Source: Paenibacillus sp. JCM 10914
GTDB lineage: Bacteria; Bacillota; Bacilli; Paenibacillales; Paenibacillaceae
NCBI RefSeq assembly: GCF_001315105.1
Contig: NZ_BAZR01000007.1
Coordinates: forward strand, 1 to 64,000
Length of the DNA stretch: 64,000 bases
Reading direction: 5' to 3'
Shown here: one piece after another, positions 15,933-26,319 of the stretch
Numbering within the stretch: position 1 is the first letter of the stretch
How the letters are laid out: each line of letters opens with the position of its first letter
Program-made: the position numbers and the translations under genes
Notes under the pieces: model-generated
The model's database searches: none
Seen by the model: only the letters and a program-made list of their open reading frames with translations
What the model was told of the DNA's origin: nothing

Positions 15933-18049
15933 ATGAACTGGTGGTCAACGAACCGTCTCCGGTTGATTCAAAATAATCTGAGAGAGACCGATGCCGACAT
16001 GGATGTGGATCTACTGATCCGGGAGCTTAAGTCCTTTCAGGCGAATGCGCTCATGATGAATGCCGGTGGCATATTTGCTTTCTATCCATCCAATCTGACT
16101 CATCAATACATCACGCCACACTTAACGAAGGATCTTCTGGGGGAAGCCGTAGCCAAAATCCATGACAACGGAATGAAGTTCATAGCCAGATTTGATTTCA
16201 GCAAAGCGCATGAATCGATCTGGCAGCAGCATCCGGAATGGTTTTACCGGAATCGTCAGGGCCGTGAAGTCAATTATTACGGCATCGTTCATACTTGTTT
16301 GAACGGAGCGTACCAACAAGAAAAGTCCTTGGAGAGTATTGAAGAGGTACTGACGCGTTATCCAGTCGACGGCATTTTCTTCAATATGTTTGGTTATCAG
16401 CACTGGGATTACAGCGGAAACTTCTACGGACCATGCTATTGTAGCAACTGCCAAGCTCGGTTCCATGATATCACCGGTGAACATTTGCTGGCGTATACCG
16501 GACCCGAACATCCCTTGCACGAGGCATACCGAGCCTTTCAAGAGCACACGTCAAGGGACATACTGGAGCGAATTCACGAGCTGGTGAAACCAGGTCGTCC
16601 CGAGATCGCCATATGTACCTATCACCATCACTGCGTCGATATTGTCCGTAAGGAATCGAATACTTCATTAACAAGGAGCGGGCCGCTCTGGCTCTATTCA
16701 GCCTCGGAGAATGTTTCTTCCATTCAGGACAGCTGGAATGACAAGTTGATCAGCAATTGCAGCATCAATGCCATTGACCTCACGTATCGGTTCACGGGGG
16801 TTTCCGAAGAAGAAAATGCAATCCGATTATATCAGAGCATGGGTAGCGGATCAGGGCTGGATTTCTGTATTATCGGAGCTTTCGCAGGATATCCGGACCA
16901 GTCAAATTTCGATAAGGTGAAGGAGATCTTCCGATTCCATGCCGAGCATGAAGAGCTGTACGGACAGCTCGGTTCCATGGCCGAAGTGGTGCTCATCAAG
17001 CCAGCGGCGCCGGAAGCGGCAGCGGAATATTACGGTATGTTCAAAATGCTAAAGGAGGAGCACATTCTTTTCGACGTGGTGATGGAAGAGCAGTTATCAG
17101 CCATGGTGTCCAAATTGACATGCGTGCATGCGATTCTGCTTCCCGGAATACAACGATTGTCGGTAGACGCAGCCGGGGCGTTGAAGCGGGCAGCAGATGT
17201 CGGCACGGCTTTAATTGCAACGGGAACCGCGCTGGAGCAGGAAACGGAGCTGCTGGCCGAATGGTTCGGGGTTTCGTTGGATGGCAGGAAACAAGCGGAA
17301 CCGGCCGCCTATTTGGATGTTTCTAATCCAGTGCATTTTCCCAGCTTTGCTAATGGCCGGAGCTGGATCGTTGCCGGCATGAATTTTACCCGCGCGATCT
17401 TTGACCCGGAGACGGCCGAGCAACGAATGCCGTATGTAGAACCGTCCACGTTCGGACCTCCGGAGCGAGCATATGGTCATCGTATCGGGGAGGATTACGG
17501 GATGGCAGTGAACAAGCGGGTCGACAATGATGGCAGGTCCCGCAGCGGTGTCTACATTCCCTGGAACCCTGGGGAGCTTTATCATCGCTACGGTTATGAA
17601 GATTACAAGCTGGTGATGGCGGACGTGCTGCGGGATATCAAGCCGAATCGGGCAGTCGTCACGAACGGGCCATCCAGTCTGGAGTTGTTCGTTCACCGCT
17701 TGAAGGAAGGTGGCTGCCTGATTCAACTGTTGAATCTTACCGGATTCAACGGAACGACTTACTTGAAGCCAACCCCGTTATATGATATTCGGTAGATCTG
17801 GCCATTGATCGGCGCGATATAACCGCTTCAGAAGCAGCTGAGGGTTCGTGTTCGCAGCATTGGCATCTACCAGCACAAGCTGTAGTTCGGGGCAAGCTGC
17901 TGAGAGCTGAATCGAATGCCGACGTGGTAACCCTTCAAGACCGCGTGATTGTAACACTGCCAAGACTTGACCTGTACGAAGCGATATGGCTGCAAGCCGA
18001 GCCTGCTGGCGAACGAAAGGAGCTGCACTCCCATGAAGCCAAGGCCTAA
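15933..18049 (+). pseudogene. Putative glycoside hydrolase (GHL6/GH42-trimerisation type), copy 1, frameshifted
   Basis: About 705 residues when complete. It parallels copy 2 at 21733 along its length: LIQNNLRETDADMDV versus IIQPNMQVLDTPRMD, ANALMMNAGGIFA, FIARFDFSKA, and DGIFFN before a C-x-x-C pair. The N-terminal TIM-barrel part resembles the hypothetical glycosyl hydrolase 6 family; the middle part (LIKPAAPEAAAEYYG, FDVVMEEQ, ILLPGIQRLS) resembles a GH42 trimerisation domain. GH151 alpha-fucosidases have a similar layout, so fucoside cleavage is one guess. There is no signal peptide, so it is cytoplasmic. The frame shifts -1 near 17790 after PLYDI and resumes VDLAIDRRDITASEA to a stop at 18049. 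ATG 15933 follows AAGGAGGG with 7-base spacing. Confidence 0.7.
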
Positions 18050-19023
18050 GCTTGCCAAAGAAGCTCGAGAACCGGATCGCCGGTTACATGCAGTACCTCA
18101 ATCGGTCATCACGCTGCGCCCTGGTTCACTGATCTCTCAGATGGTAAAGCATCGAACGATTTACCTGCTGCTTTTGCCGGGCCTGCTCTTTTTTTTGCTA
18201 TTCAAGATCGCGCCAATGTGGGGGCTGCTGCTGGCATTTAAGGACTACAATCCTTTTTGGGATTTGTCGGGAGTGAATGGGCTGGTTTCAAACACTTCGC
18301 TGATTTGTTTTCCAGCTCGAACTTTTATATCATGCTGCGAAATACATTTGCTATTAATCTGATCGCACTGATATTTCATTTTCCACTGCCCATTCTGCTC
18401 GCTCTGATGCTGAACGAAATTCGGCATGAAAGCTTTAAGCGCCTAAACCAGTCGATCGTATATCTGCCGCACTTCTTGTCCTGGGTTGTCGTGGCCAGCA
18501 TGACTTTCTTCTTGCTCTCAACAGATGTGGCATCGTCAACAAGCTCATCGCCGAAAGCGGCAAGGATACCGTATCCTTTCTGTCTAATCCGAATTATTTT
18601 TGGGGCCTGCTGACAGCGCAAAGCATGTGGAAGGAGGCCGGATGGGGCACGATCATATTCCTGGCGGCCATGGCTGGCGTAGACCCTCAGCGTTACGAGG
18701 CTGCTGTCGTGGACGGGGCCGGACGATTTCGGCAGATTTGGCATATTACGCTTCCTGCCATCCGCCCCACGATCATTATTTTGCTCATACTTCGGTTGGG
18801 AAACATGGCAGACACCGGTTTTGAGCAGATTTTGCTAATGATGAATCCGTTGGTTCGCTCGGTAGCGGAGGTGTTCGATACGTATTCTTACACTCACGGC
18901 ATTCTGCAAGGAAAGATCAGCATCGGCGTGACGGTTGGCATGTTTAAAGGGGTGGTCGGTCTTATTCTGATCGTGGCCGCCAACAAAATCGTGAAGAGAC
19001 TGGGCCATGAAGGCATCTATTAA
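18033..19023 (+). pseudogene. Sugar ABC transporter permease (LplB type), two frameshifts
   Basis: A binding-protein-dependent permease of the LplB family, about 330 residues when complete. It overlaps the end of the preceding gene by 17 bases. MKPRPKLAK opens a basic N terminus, then IYLLLLPGLLFFLLFKIAPMW begins the membrane part. A -1 shift near 18270 (GGG run) leads to GSEWAGFKHFADLF. A second near 18540 (ATGTGG) leads to GIVNKLIAESG. The EAA loop, YEAAVVDGAGRFRQIWHITL, which contacts the ATPase, is intact, as is the end IVKRLGHEGIY. One G restored at each site gives a normal permease. Confidence 0.8.
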
Positions 19024-19088
19024 GCGGAAAAATGTTGTGGTGCGTAAGGCTGGCAGCATGGCACCGCGTCAAGAAAGGAGGAAGCCGG

Positions 19089-19970
19089 TTGAGCTTTGTT
19101 GTCCATAAAAAAGGGCTGGGCTTGTTCGATTGGGTCAATTACAGCCTAATCACCTTGTTCTCGGTCGCTTGTCTGTTTCCGTTTCTGTATGTGTTCAGCG
19201 TTTCCTTCACGGATCCCGAGGTGTATGAGCCTCTGAAATTTTATTTGTTTCCTGAACGCTGGTCGCTGGAGTCCTACCGATACATTCTATCGACTAACAG
19301 TTTTTTGAATGCATTCAAAAGCACGATATTCATTACGGTCGTAGGCACCGCGCTTAATATTGCCGTGTCTTTCACCATGGCCTACGCGCTCACCAAGCGC
19401 TCCCTTCCCGGTTACCGCTGGCTAATGGGACTGGTCATTTTCACGCTGGTGTTCAGTCCGGGGATCGTGCCCAACTATCTGCTGGTTAAGGAGTTGGGAC
19501 TGCTCAATTCCTATTGGTCTATGATATGGCCAAGCCTGACAAATGCATGGAGCCTGATCGTAATTAAAAGCTTCCTGGATTCGCTTCCTTCGGAACTGGA
19601 GGATTCCGCGAGAATGGACGGCTGCTCGGATCTTGGGGTGTTTATGCGGATGATTATCCCGTTATCCATGCCAGCGATCGCCACGTTTACCCTTTTCTTT
19701 GCGGTCGGTCATTGGAACACCTATTTCAACGCCTTGATTTACTTGTCGGACTCGAGCAAGTGGACGCTTCAACTGCTTATCAAAACGCTCGTGATTGATT
19801 CCAATTCGGTGGCGGTGGCCCAAGCCGGAGCAAGCGACGAAAATGTGGTGCCGCAGGAAACCATTCGAATGGCCTCGATTGTACTGGCAATGCTTCCGAT
19901 TCTCCTCGTGTATCCTTTTTTACAGAAGCACTTTGCCAAAGGGGTCATGCTGGGATCGGTAAAAGGCTGA
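19089..19970 (+). CDS. Sugar ABC transporter permease (LplC/CUT1 type)
   Basis: A 293-residue carbohydrate permease with six membrane segments. It has the VFSVSFTDPEVYEP motif after the first segment, the EAA loop LEDSARMDGCSDLGVFMRMI, and the family's C terminus YPFLQKHFAKGVMLGSVKG. The frame opens at 19032; TTG 19089 follows AAAGGAGG with 7-base spacing and fits the family length. It pairs with the preceding permease and the following lipoprotein. No ATPase gene is present, so a shared MsmX-like ATPase is likely. Confidence 0.88.
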   Translation: MSFVVHKKGLGLFDWVNYSLITLFSVACLFPFLYVFSVSFTDPEVYEPLKFYLFPERWSLESYRYILSTNSFLNAFKSTIFITVVGTALNIAVSFTMAYALTKRSLPGYRWLMGLVIFTLVFSPGIVPNYLLVKELGLLNSYWSMIWPSLTNAWSLIVIKSFLDSLPSELEDSARMDGCSDLGVFMRMIIPLSMPAIATFTLFFAVGHWNTYFNALIYLSDSSKWTLQLLIKTLVIDSNSVAVAQAGASDENVVPQETIRMASIVLAMLPILLVYPFLQKHFAKGVMLGSVKG

Positions 19971-20056
19971 ACATTTACAAGAAAAGCATCGCTTGTCCGT
20001 ATGCGATGGAGTGTGAACAATAAATGGATGAAGAGCATCCATAAGGAGGGTTTCAA

Positions 20057-21586
20057 TTGATAAACACAACAAGCTCGGGGAGATCTAAAAAAGGTTGGCA
20101 TTATTGGATCGTGGTCCTCATGGCCGTCGCCATGTTGGCGGGTTGCAGCAACCAGACCACGGATTCGGGGACGGATGGGAGCGAAGTCAAGCCGATGGCG
20201 ATAAAAATGTTCGCCGGACTCTATAATGAAATTCCCGATATGAACAATGACTACTGGAAGGAATGGGAACGACTCACCAATGTCAAGCTGGATGTGGAAT
20301 GGGTGCCTTCGGGAGATCTGGACACGAAGCTGGACCTGCTACTGGCCTCCGGGGATCTGCCTGAGGTTGTGGCTTACCAGAACCCGATCCGTCCGACGTT
20401 GATCTCTGCAATCCAGAACGGTGCGTTTTGGGATCTGACTCCGTTTCTCGGAGATTTTAGCGAATATCCCAATTTGAAAAACAACCTGGCCCCGGATGCT
20501 CTGAGATATTTGTCGGTGGAAGGGAGTGTCTATGCGGTGCCACGGTCGCGTTCCCGGATCGACGCGGGGCTGAAAATAAGAGAAGACTGGTTGAAGCAGC
20601 TCGACATTGCGATTCCGACCGATTTCGATGAGTACAAGGAAGCCCTGAAGAAGATCGTCGATGCCGATTTGGACGGGAACGGAAAGAAGGATACGGTCGG
20701 TCTCCTTTATATCAATAATCCTCCTGCGGCGTTCCAAGCCGGCTTCGGAGTGTACAATCCGACGTATACCGAGGACGGCGGGCTGATGAGCCCATCCCTC
20801 ACGCCGCAGTACGTAGAACTGGTGGAATGGCTTCGTGGTCTGTACGCGGACGGGCTGATGTCCAAGGAATACGCGGTAATGAAGGAGAGCCAAGCGGAAG
20901 AGCTTTTTAAGACGAATCGTGCCGCTTCATATGGCCGCCCTATCTGGTGGGACCATGAATGGGAGCAGGCCATGAAGAAGTCCGGACAGCCCGATGCCAA
21001 AATATTGAACCTGACCCTGAAGGGACCACACGGGGATGACGCGGTCGGTCTGGAGACCGGTGTGGCCGGAGGGTTCTACATTTCGAAGAAGGTGCCCGAA
21101 GAGAAGGTGAAGCAGCTATTGCAATATTTCGATCAAACGGCTTCGGAGGAAATGACCGATTTTGCCTACTATGGCATCAAGGACATTCATTACACCGAGC
21201 AAGAAGGCCAGAAGGTACTGACGGAGCAAGGGGTCAAGGAAGTCAATACCACGAGCAAGGGGGCCGGCGTGCTAGCCTATGCCAAGTGGGGGAAGGTAAT
21301 CAGCGCTTCCGGAGACAAAGCCTTCAACGACGCCAAAATCAAGGAAGTGGAAAATTACGACGAAATCGGCAAGATCGATCACTATCGTGTTATTACATCT
21401 GAAGGATGGCGCAGTACATGGCCTAAATACAGCGAAGAATACGCATCCATGATGACGAAGGCGATCGTCGGTCAAATTCCGATGGAAGATTTCAAGGCAT
21501 ACGTTGAACGGTTGAACAGCCAGCCTGACATTCAGGAAGCTTACAGGCAGATGGCCGAGGCATACAAGCAGTTTAACGAAGAATAG
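20057..21586 (+). CDS. Sugar-binding lipoprotein (LplA type)
   Basis: A 509-residue family 1 extracellular solute-binding protein, lipid-anchored at C30 (lipobox LAGC). A segment IKMFAGLYNEIPDMNNDYWK is followed by WERLTNVKLDVEWVPSGDLDTKL, typical of LplA proteins of Paenibacillus. TTG 20057 follows AAGGAGGG. It probably delivers an oligosaccharide to the upstream permeases. The flanking glycosidase paralogues suggest a plant- or glycan-derived oligosaccharide, but the ligand is not evident. Confidence 0.87.
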   Translation: MINTTSSGRSKKGWHYWIVVLMAVAMLAGCSNQTTDSGTDGSEVKPMAIKMFAGLYNEIPDMNNDYWKEWERLTNVKLDVEWVPSGDLDTKLDLLLASGDLPEVVAYQNPIRPTLISAIQNGAFWDLTPFLGDFSEYPNLKNNLAPDALRYLSVEGSVYAVPRSRSRIDAGLKIREDWLKQLDIAIPTDFDEYKEALKKIVDADLDGNGKKDTVGLLYINNPPAAFQAGFGVYNPTYTEDGGLMSPSLTPQYVELVEWLRGLYADGLMSKEYAVMKESQAEELFKTNRAASYGRPIWWDHEWEQAMKKSGQPDAKILNLTLKGPHGDDAVGLETGVAGGFYISKKVPEEKVKQLLQYFDQTASEEMTDFAYYGIKDIHYTEQEGQKVLTEQGVKEVNTTSKGAGVLAYAKWGKVISASGDKAFNDAKIKEVENYDEIGKIDHYRVITSEGWRSTWPKYSEEYASMMTKAIVGQIPMEDFKAYVERLNSQPDIQEAYRQMAEAYKQFNEE

Positions 21587-21732
21587 AGCTTAGGCAGAGG
21601 AGGCGATCCGTCTCGCCGTGAACAAACATGAGGTATCGTGTTGCATTTATCATGAAGCCAGCGTTGCATGCTTAACCTCGTTCCCGCGGATCGCCTTTTC
21701 GGTGCCTGATGGACAGAGAGGAAGGTTCCACT

Positions 21733-23829
21733 ATGAATATGGTGCAAAAAGAAGAACGTTCCTGGTGGCACAAGCCGTTGCGCATCATTCAGCCCAATAT
21801 GCAGGTTCTGGATACGCCCCGGATGGACCCGTCCCGTCTTGCCGCCCAGTTGAAGGAGATGGGGGCGAATGCGATGGTATTCAACACAGGCGGCATCTAT
21901 GCTTGGTATGACACGCAAGTTCCGTTTCATAACGTGAACGGATATCTTCCGCAGGGCCGTGATCTGCTGGCGGAGTTGATCACGGCTTGTCACCAGCAGG
22001 ATCTTCGCTTTATCGCCCGGTTCGATTTTAGCAAGGCGGAAGACCATGTGTATTTAAGGCGGCCTGAATGGTTCGTCCGCAAGGAGGGGGCCCGCCCGGA
22101 AATCATCGGAGCCGAGCGCCCTGGCTCATGGCCGCTCCTGATGTCGACATGCATCAACGGCGGATATCGCAACGAAGAGGTCGCGGTGCCGGTACTGCGC
22201 GAGGTGCTGTCGCGTTATGAGATCGACGGCATCTTCTTCAATGCACCCGGTTACGTGTTCTGCCGGTGCGAGCGGTGCCGCCGCAAGCATGTGGATTTGT
22301 ATGGCAAGGAACTTCCGGATTCTTCGCGATTGCTGGAGCCGGACTTCGCGGCAAGATGCTTTGATGACAATCTTGGTGCGATGTACGCCTTGATCAAACA
22401 GATACGACCCGAAGTGCCGATGATTCTATACTATAATCTTCATCGTGACGACTTATCGAAGCGCGTTGTAATGACCGACCTGCTGTGTACCGAACCGCAA
22501 GATATACTGTCGTTGGGGCACACCCATATTCCTGAATTTTGGAAGCCGGCCCTCAGCATCAAGGTCGGTCGCTCCGTTCCTGGCAGACCGGCACCGCTCG
22601 GCATCGTTCACTCCTGTCCAGGCATGGACTGGCGGCATACGGGGCTTCCCGTGGCGGAGTATCGATTCTGGCTATCCCAAATTCCGGCAAATGGCGGTCA
22701 GATCTGGCATTCCATTACTGGCATTCCCGATACGATCGAAGACAAACGGATATTGCAGACCGTGGCGGAACTGAATCATCATGCCGCCAAGCTGGATAAC
22801 TATATGAACGGATCGGTATCAGCCGCTGAAACCGCCTTGGTCTGGAGTGAGAACGGGGAAGCGAGAAGTTGGGCCGAAACGCTCATCAACCGCCAAATCC
22901 TCTTTGACGTGCTGCTTCCGGAGAATCAAGCAGAATGGAAGCTCTCCGATTATCGGATTGTCCTGCTTCCTGAAGGTACGAAGTTAAGCCCTGTCATCAT
23001 CGAAGCATTGCGTAAATTCGTCTATAACGGGGGAAGGGTACTAACGGAAGGAAGCCTTCCATCCGCTGCGTTCGATGACGACGTAATGCCACTATACGAA
23101 CTGCTTGGAATTTCGGAGGCCTTCGTCGGCGAAGAGCTTCTGGCTTCCTATCTTCGCTTTGAGGAGCTCCCGGGGGAGAAGAACCCCCTACAGCTAGGGA
23201 TGCAACAGACAAACATTATCGCTCATCGCGGACATGTGACTTACGTTCAACCGCAGAATGAAGCGGTTCGGGTGTTGGCAACGCTTGTGCCGCCGTTTTC
23301 CCCGCTGGAAAGCGTGGGAGCGCCGCCGGAGCGGGCATCGCTTCCGGTATCCCGCACCGATCTGCCCCTGGTGCTGGAGCACTCGTACGGAGCTGGTCGC
23401 GTGATGTATTGTGCATTTTCGCTAGGCGCTCTTCTTCGTGAATTTAAGCTGGCTGAGCACGAGATGCTGCTGGCGAACGCTATCAACTATCTGTATGAAG
23501 GGAACCCTTTACTGTCCGTTACCTCATATCCAGGACTGCAAGTGACGCTATTTCGAACAGAGAACGAATTGCTGCTTCACCTTGTGAACGGTGCCGGTCG
23601 GAGGCCGCTTGCAGGCACGCTCCCACTGCACGATATTAAGGTTCGTCTGAGAACGGGAACAAGCCAGGCGGAGGAGACGGTTCATAAGCTTGGGGCCCTG
23701 CTGAGCGGAGATAGCATAGACGGATGCGCCGCGGATGGCGCACTGACTTTCACTGTGCCGCGTCTGGAGGTCTGGGAGTGCATTCGAATCCCCGTCCGCG
23801 TTCTTCATTCATGTCACGGGGAGGATTAG
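21733..23829 (+). CDS. Putative glycoside hydrolase (GHL6/GH42-trimerisation type), copy 2
   Basis: A 698-residue cytoplasmic protein, the intact paralogue of copy 1. The N-terminal barrel contains ANAMVFNTGGIYAWYDTQVP, FIARFDFSKAEDHV, DGIFFNAPGYVFCRCERC (a cysteine-rich loop absent from most glycosidases) and PMILYYNLHRDD. From about residue 370 comes a GH42-trimerisation-like domain (YRIVLLPEGTKLSPVIIEAL, FVYNGGRVLTEGSLP). The C terminus is beta-rich. GHL6 and GH151 proteins share this layout. Activity is inferred, and catalytic residues cannot be named with confidence. The frame opens at 21709; ATG 21733 has better spacing from GAGGAAGG. Confidence 0.75.
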   Translation: MNMVQKEERSWWHKPLRIIQPNMQVLDTPRMDPSRLAAQLKEMGANAMVFNTGGIYAWYDTQVPFHNVNGYLPQGRDLLAELITACHQQDLRFIARFDFSKAEDHVYLRRPEWFVRKEGARPEIIGAERPGSWPLLMSTCINGGYRNEEVAVPVLREVLSRYEIDGIFFNAPGYVFCRCERCRRKHVDLYGKELPDSSRLLEPDFAARCFDDNLGAMYALIKQIRPEVPMILYYNLHRDDLSKRVVMTDLLCTEPQDILSLGHTHIPEFWKPALSIKVGRSVPGRPAPLGIVHSCPGMDWRHTGLPVAEYRFWLSQIPANGGQIWHSITGIPDTIEDKRILQTVAELNHHAAKLDNYMNGSVSAAETALVWSENGEARSWAETLINRQILFDVLLPENQAEWKLSDYRIVLLPEGTKLSPVIIEALRKFVYNGGRVLTEGSLPSAAFDDDVMPLYELLGISEAFVGEELLASYLRFEELPGEKNPLQLGMQQTNIIAHRGHVTYVQPQNEAVRVLATLVPPFSPLESVGAPPERASLPVSRTDLPLVLEHSYGAGRVMYCAFSLGALLREFKLAEHEMLLANAINYLYEGNPLLSVTSYPGLQVTLFRTENELLLHLVNGAGRRPLAGTLPLHDIKVRLRTGTSQAEETVHKLGALLSGDSIDGCAADGALTFTVPRLEVWECIRIPVRVLHSCHGED

Positions 23830-23933
23830 GTCACCGGGAAGGCGAAATAAGACATTAGTAAGGTTATCCAATCTATCCGAATGGCCAACCGATTCGTCGG
23901 ACAGATCTGCCTCAGGAACCGGAGGTGAAATTC

Positions 23934-26270
23934 GTGAAGCATCTTTGGAAACGTATTCAGGCATCGATCCTCGGCTGGTTTTTGACAAACCGCTATCTGA
24001 AGCGCCTGATTTGGCTGGGGTGCTTGTCGGCAGTCATTCCGGTTATCCTTGCCGGAAGCGCGTATTATCATTTCTCCATGAAGAAACTGACGGTTCAATT
24101 TCAGGAAAATAATATGGCTTCATTGCTGCAACTGAAAGACCGCGTCGAAAACGTGATGGCGAGCATCGAGCACGAATCGCTTCAGTTTGCCAGCGGTCCG
24201 CTGATTCGCAGCGCGCTGGAGAATGATGATTACGGGACGGACTACATGCAGCAATTGGACATTCTCAAGCTGTTCCAGTTGCACAAAAACACCAATAATC
24301 TCATTGAGGACATCTGGTTCTATGACGTTCGGCATTCGCTGCTGCTGTCGAATTCCTACGGCTTGGTTCGATTGGATCAATACAATGGCAGAAAGGATAT
24401 TGAACAAGCCATCTCCAGGGAGGGAGGGGCAAGGTGGATGCATCTCCCGCAATCGGCCGAGAAAGGATACATATCCTTCGTCCGCCACCTTCCGGTGATG
24501 GTGCAGGGCAAGCCGAGAGGCACCATTCTGATTCAGGTGAAGGAGGAATCGCTCCGGCTCCTGCTGAACAATTATTCGCTATCCTTGGAAGAACAAGCCA
24601 TTGCTATACTCGATTCAGATCACCGCATATTGCTTCAAACGGAAGGTCGAGGAGCGATCGGCTATGCCGCTGAAAACGATCCCATTCTGAAGTCACTCGT
24701 AGAGAGCGAGGAGACGTCCAGCCATGACGTACTCGCAGGGGATCATGGCAATGAACTGGTGGCCTTTTACAAGACGTCCATGGGCCGGTTGTATGTGTCG
24801 CGGATGCCGGAACGGGAGATGATCGAGCAGTTGGGCTGGATTCGGGTTCTGATCGTCATATCGGTTTCGGTATTTATGTTGATCGCCGTATTGCTGACTT
24901 GGTTCTCTTCCAGGATCGCGTATAACCCCATTCAGCAGCTCCTCCGTTACGGGGAACATTTGCGGAGAAACGGAAGGGGGAGTACGGAGGGGGCTGTCAA
25001 AGAGAATGAAATCGAATATATCCGGTCTTCTCTCAGTTATTTGAACGAGCAGGCAGAATCCTTGAATAGCTATATTCGAAAAATTCAGCCGGATCTGCGT
25101 GAGCGGTTCTTGCAGCGATTATTGCTGTCAGGAAGCTCTTGGACGCAGGAGAAGCTGGAGGAAGGCAGCGCCAAGCATAAGATTTCAATGATCGGGCCTT
25201 ACGCAACTATGATCGTGAAGGTGGAGAACCCCGTGAAGAAGCGTTTTTTGCCTAACGAAGGACCGATCATCGTGTTTGCCGTCAAAAATGTCATGTCGGA
25301 GCTGCTCGCGGATAATCGGAAGCTGGAAGGGGACGTGGTCGACCGGGAAGACCGCGAGGCGGTAGCGGTTCTGCGGCCGGTCGATCCAGCGGCTTCCGCC
25401 CAAGAGTTCGGTAATCTCCTGGCGCGTTACGCGGATTCCGTCAGCCAATCGCTGGCGGGCTATCTGTCTTTCTCGTCCTCCATTGGCATTGGCAGTTCCG
25501 GAAGATTGAGCCAGGTGGCCGAATCTTATAAGGAGGCACAGCTTGCTCTGCAATATCGACTCTTCCATGATGCAACTTCCGTGTTATTCTATGAAGATAT
25601 GATCCGCATTGAGCGCAATCCGGTGTTTATGTATCCGAAGGAAATCGAAGCGGAGATGATTGGATATTTGTGGGGCGGGGATCTGCCCCACGCGGAAGCG
25701 GCGCTGCACGAATTTTCCAAGAGGATCCGGATTTCGGAGTCGTACAATGTGACCTTCCAGAGTTATTACGTGCTTCTATCAGCCATGATTCAATCCATGG
25801 AGGAGAGAGGCCCCGGCGTGCTGGAGATGCTGGGAGGCAATCTGTTTGACCAGTTGAAGGAAAACCAGACTTCACGAGAGATGCATGAATGGTTCATTAA
25901 CGTACTGTTTCCGCTGTTTCAAGAGATCAGCCACGATCTGCGTACCCGCTCCACCCGCCTAATCATCCAGCGGGTATGCAACTACATCAATAACGCCCCC
26001 GAAGGCGCGCATTCACTGGCAGAATGCGCCGAGCTCGTTGAGGTAAGCCCTTCCTATCTCAGCAGGTTGTTCAAGAAGGAGATGGGCGTATCGTTCGTAG
26101 AATATATGATGAACTTTAAAGTTCAGAAAGCGAAACAACTGCTCAAGGACACGGATTATACGGTAACGGAAATCGCGGAAATCGTGGGCTACTCGGAACG
26201 AAATCTGAATCGGGCATTCCAGCGTTTCATGGAGATGTCTCCGAGGGAGTACCGATTATCGGTGAGGTAG
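23934..26270 (+). CDS. Membrane-anchored AraC-type regulator with extracellular sensor
   Basis: A 778-residue protein. A membrane segment near residues 25-45 (LIWLGCLSAVIPVILAGSAY) is followed by an extracytoplasmic cache-like sensor of about 240 residues and a second membrane segment (VLIVISVSVFMLIAVLLTWF). After a linker there is a GGDEF-like-remnant middle region, then a C-terminal AraC domain with two helix-turn-helices (SLAECAELVEVSPSYLSRLF and VTEIAEIVGYSERNLNRAFQ). Such one-component regulators sit beside LplABC clusters in Paenibacillus and probably sense the transported sugar. GTG 23934 is chosen over GTG 23925 because the latter overlaps GGAGG. Confidence 0.85.
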   Translation: MKHLWKRIQASILGWFLTNRYLKRLIWLGCLSAVIPVILAGSAYYHFSMKKLTVQFQENNMASLLQLKDRVENVMASIEHESLQFASGPLIRSALENDDYGTDYMQQLDILKLFQLHKNTNNLIEDIWFYDVRHSLLLSNSYGLVRLDQYNGRKDIEQAISREGGARWMHLPQSAEKGYISFVRHLPVMVQGKPRGTILIQVKEESLRLLLNNYSLSLEEQAIAILDSDHRILLQTEGRGAIGYAAENDPILKSLVESEETSSHDVLAGDHGNELVAFYKTSMGRLYVSRMPEREMIEQLGWIRVLIVISVSVFMLIAVLLTWFSSRIAYNPIQQLLRYGEHLRRNGRGSTEGAVKENEIEYIRSSLSYLNEQAESLNSYIRKIQPDLRERFLQRLLLSGSSWTQEKLEEGSAKHKISMIGPYATMIVKVENPVKKRFLPNEGPIIVFAVKNVMSELLADNRKLEGDVVDREDREAVAVLRPVDPAASAQEFGNLLARYADSVSQSLAGYLSFSSSIGIGSSGRLSQVAESYKEAQLALQYRLFHDATSVLFYEDMIRIERNPVFMYPKEIEAEMIGYLWGGDLPHAEAALHEFSKRIRISESYNVTFQSYYVLLSAMIQSMEERGPGVLEMLGGNLFDQLKENQTSREMHEWFINVLFPLFQEISHDLRTRSTRLIIQRVCNYINNAPEGAHSLAECAELVEVSPSYLSRLFKKEMGVSFVEYMMNFKVQKAKQLLKDTDYTVTEIAEIVGYSERNLNRAFQRFMEMSPREYRLSVR

Positions 26271-26319
26271 GCTATTTCGAGTTTAAGCTATATTCTTTAA
26301 ATAAGGAGCGTATCATACA

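Noticed and set aside
15933..18049. Treating the first GHL6-like gene as two genes
   Set aside because: The -1 frame after 17790 continues the same domain as the intact paralogue, so it is one gene with a shift.
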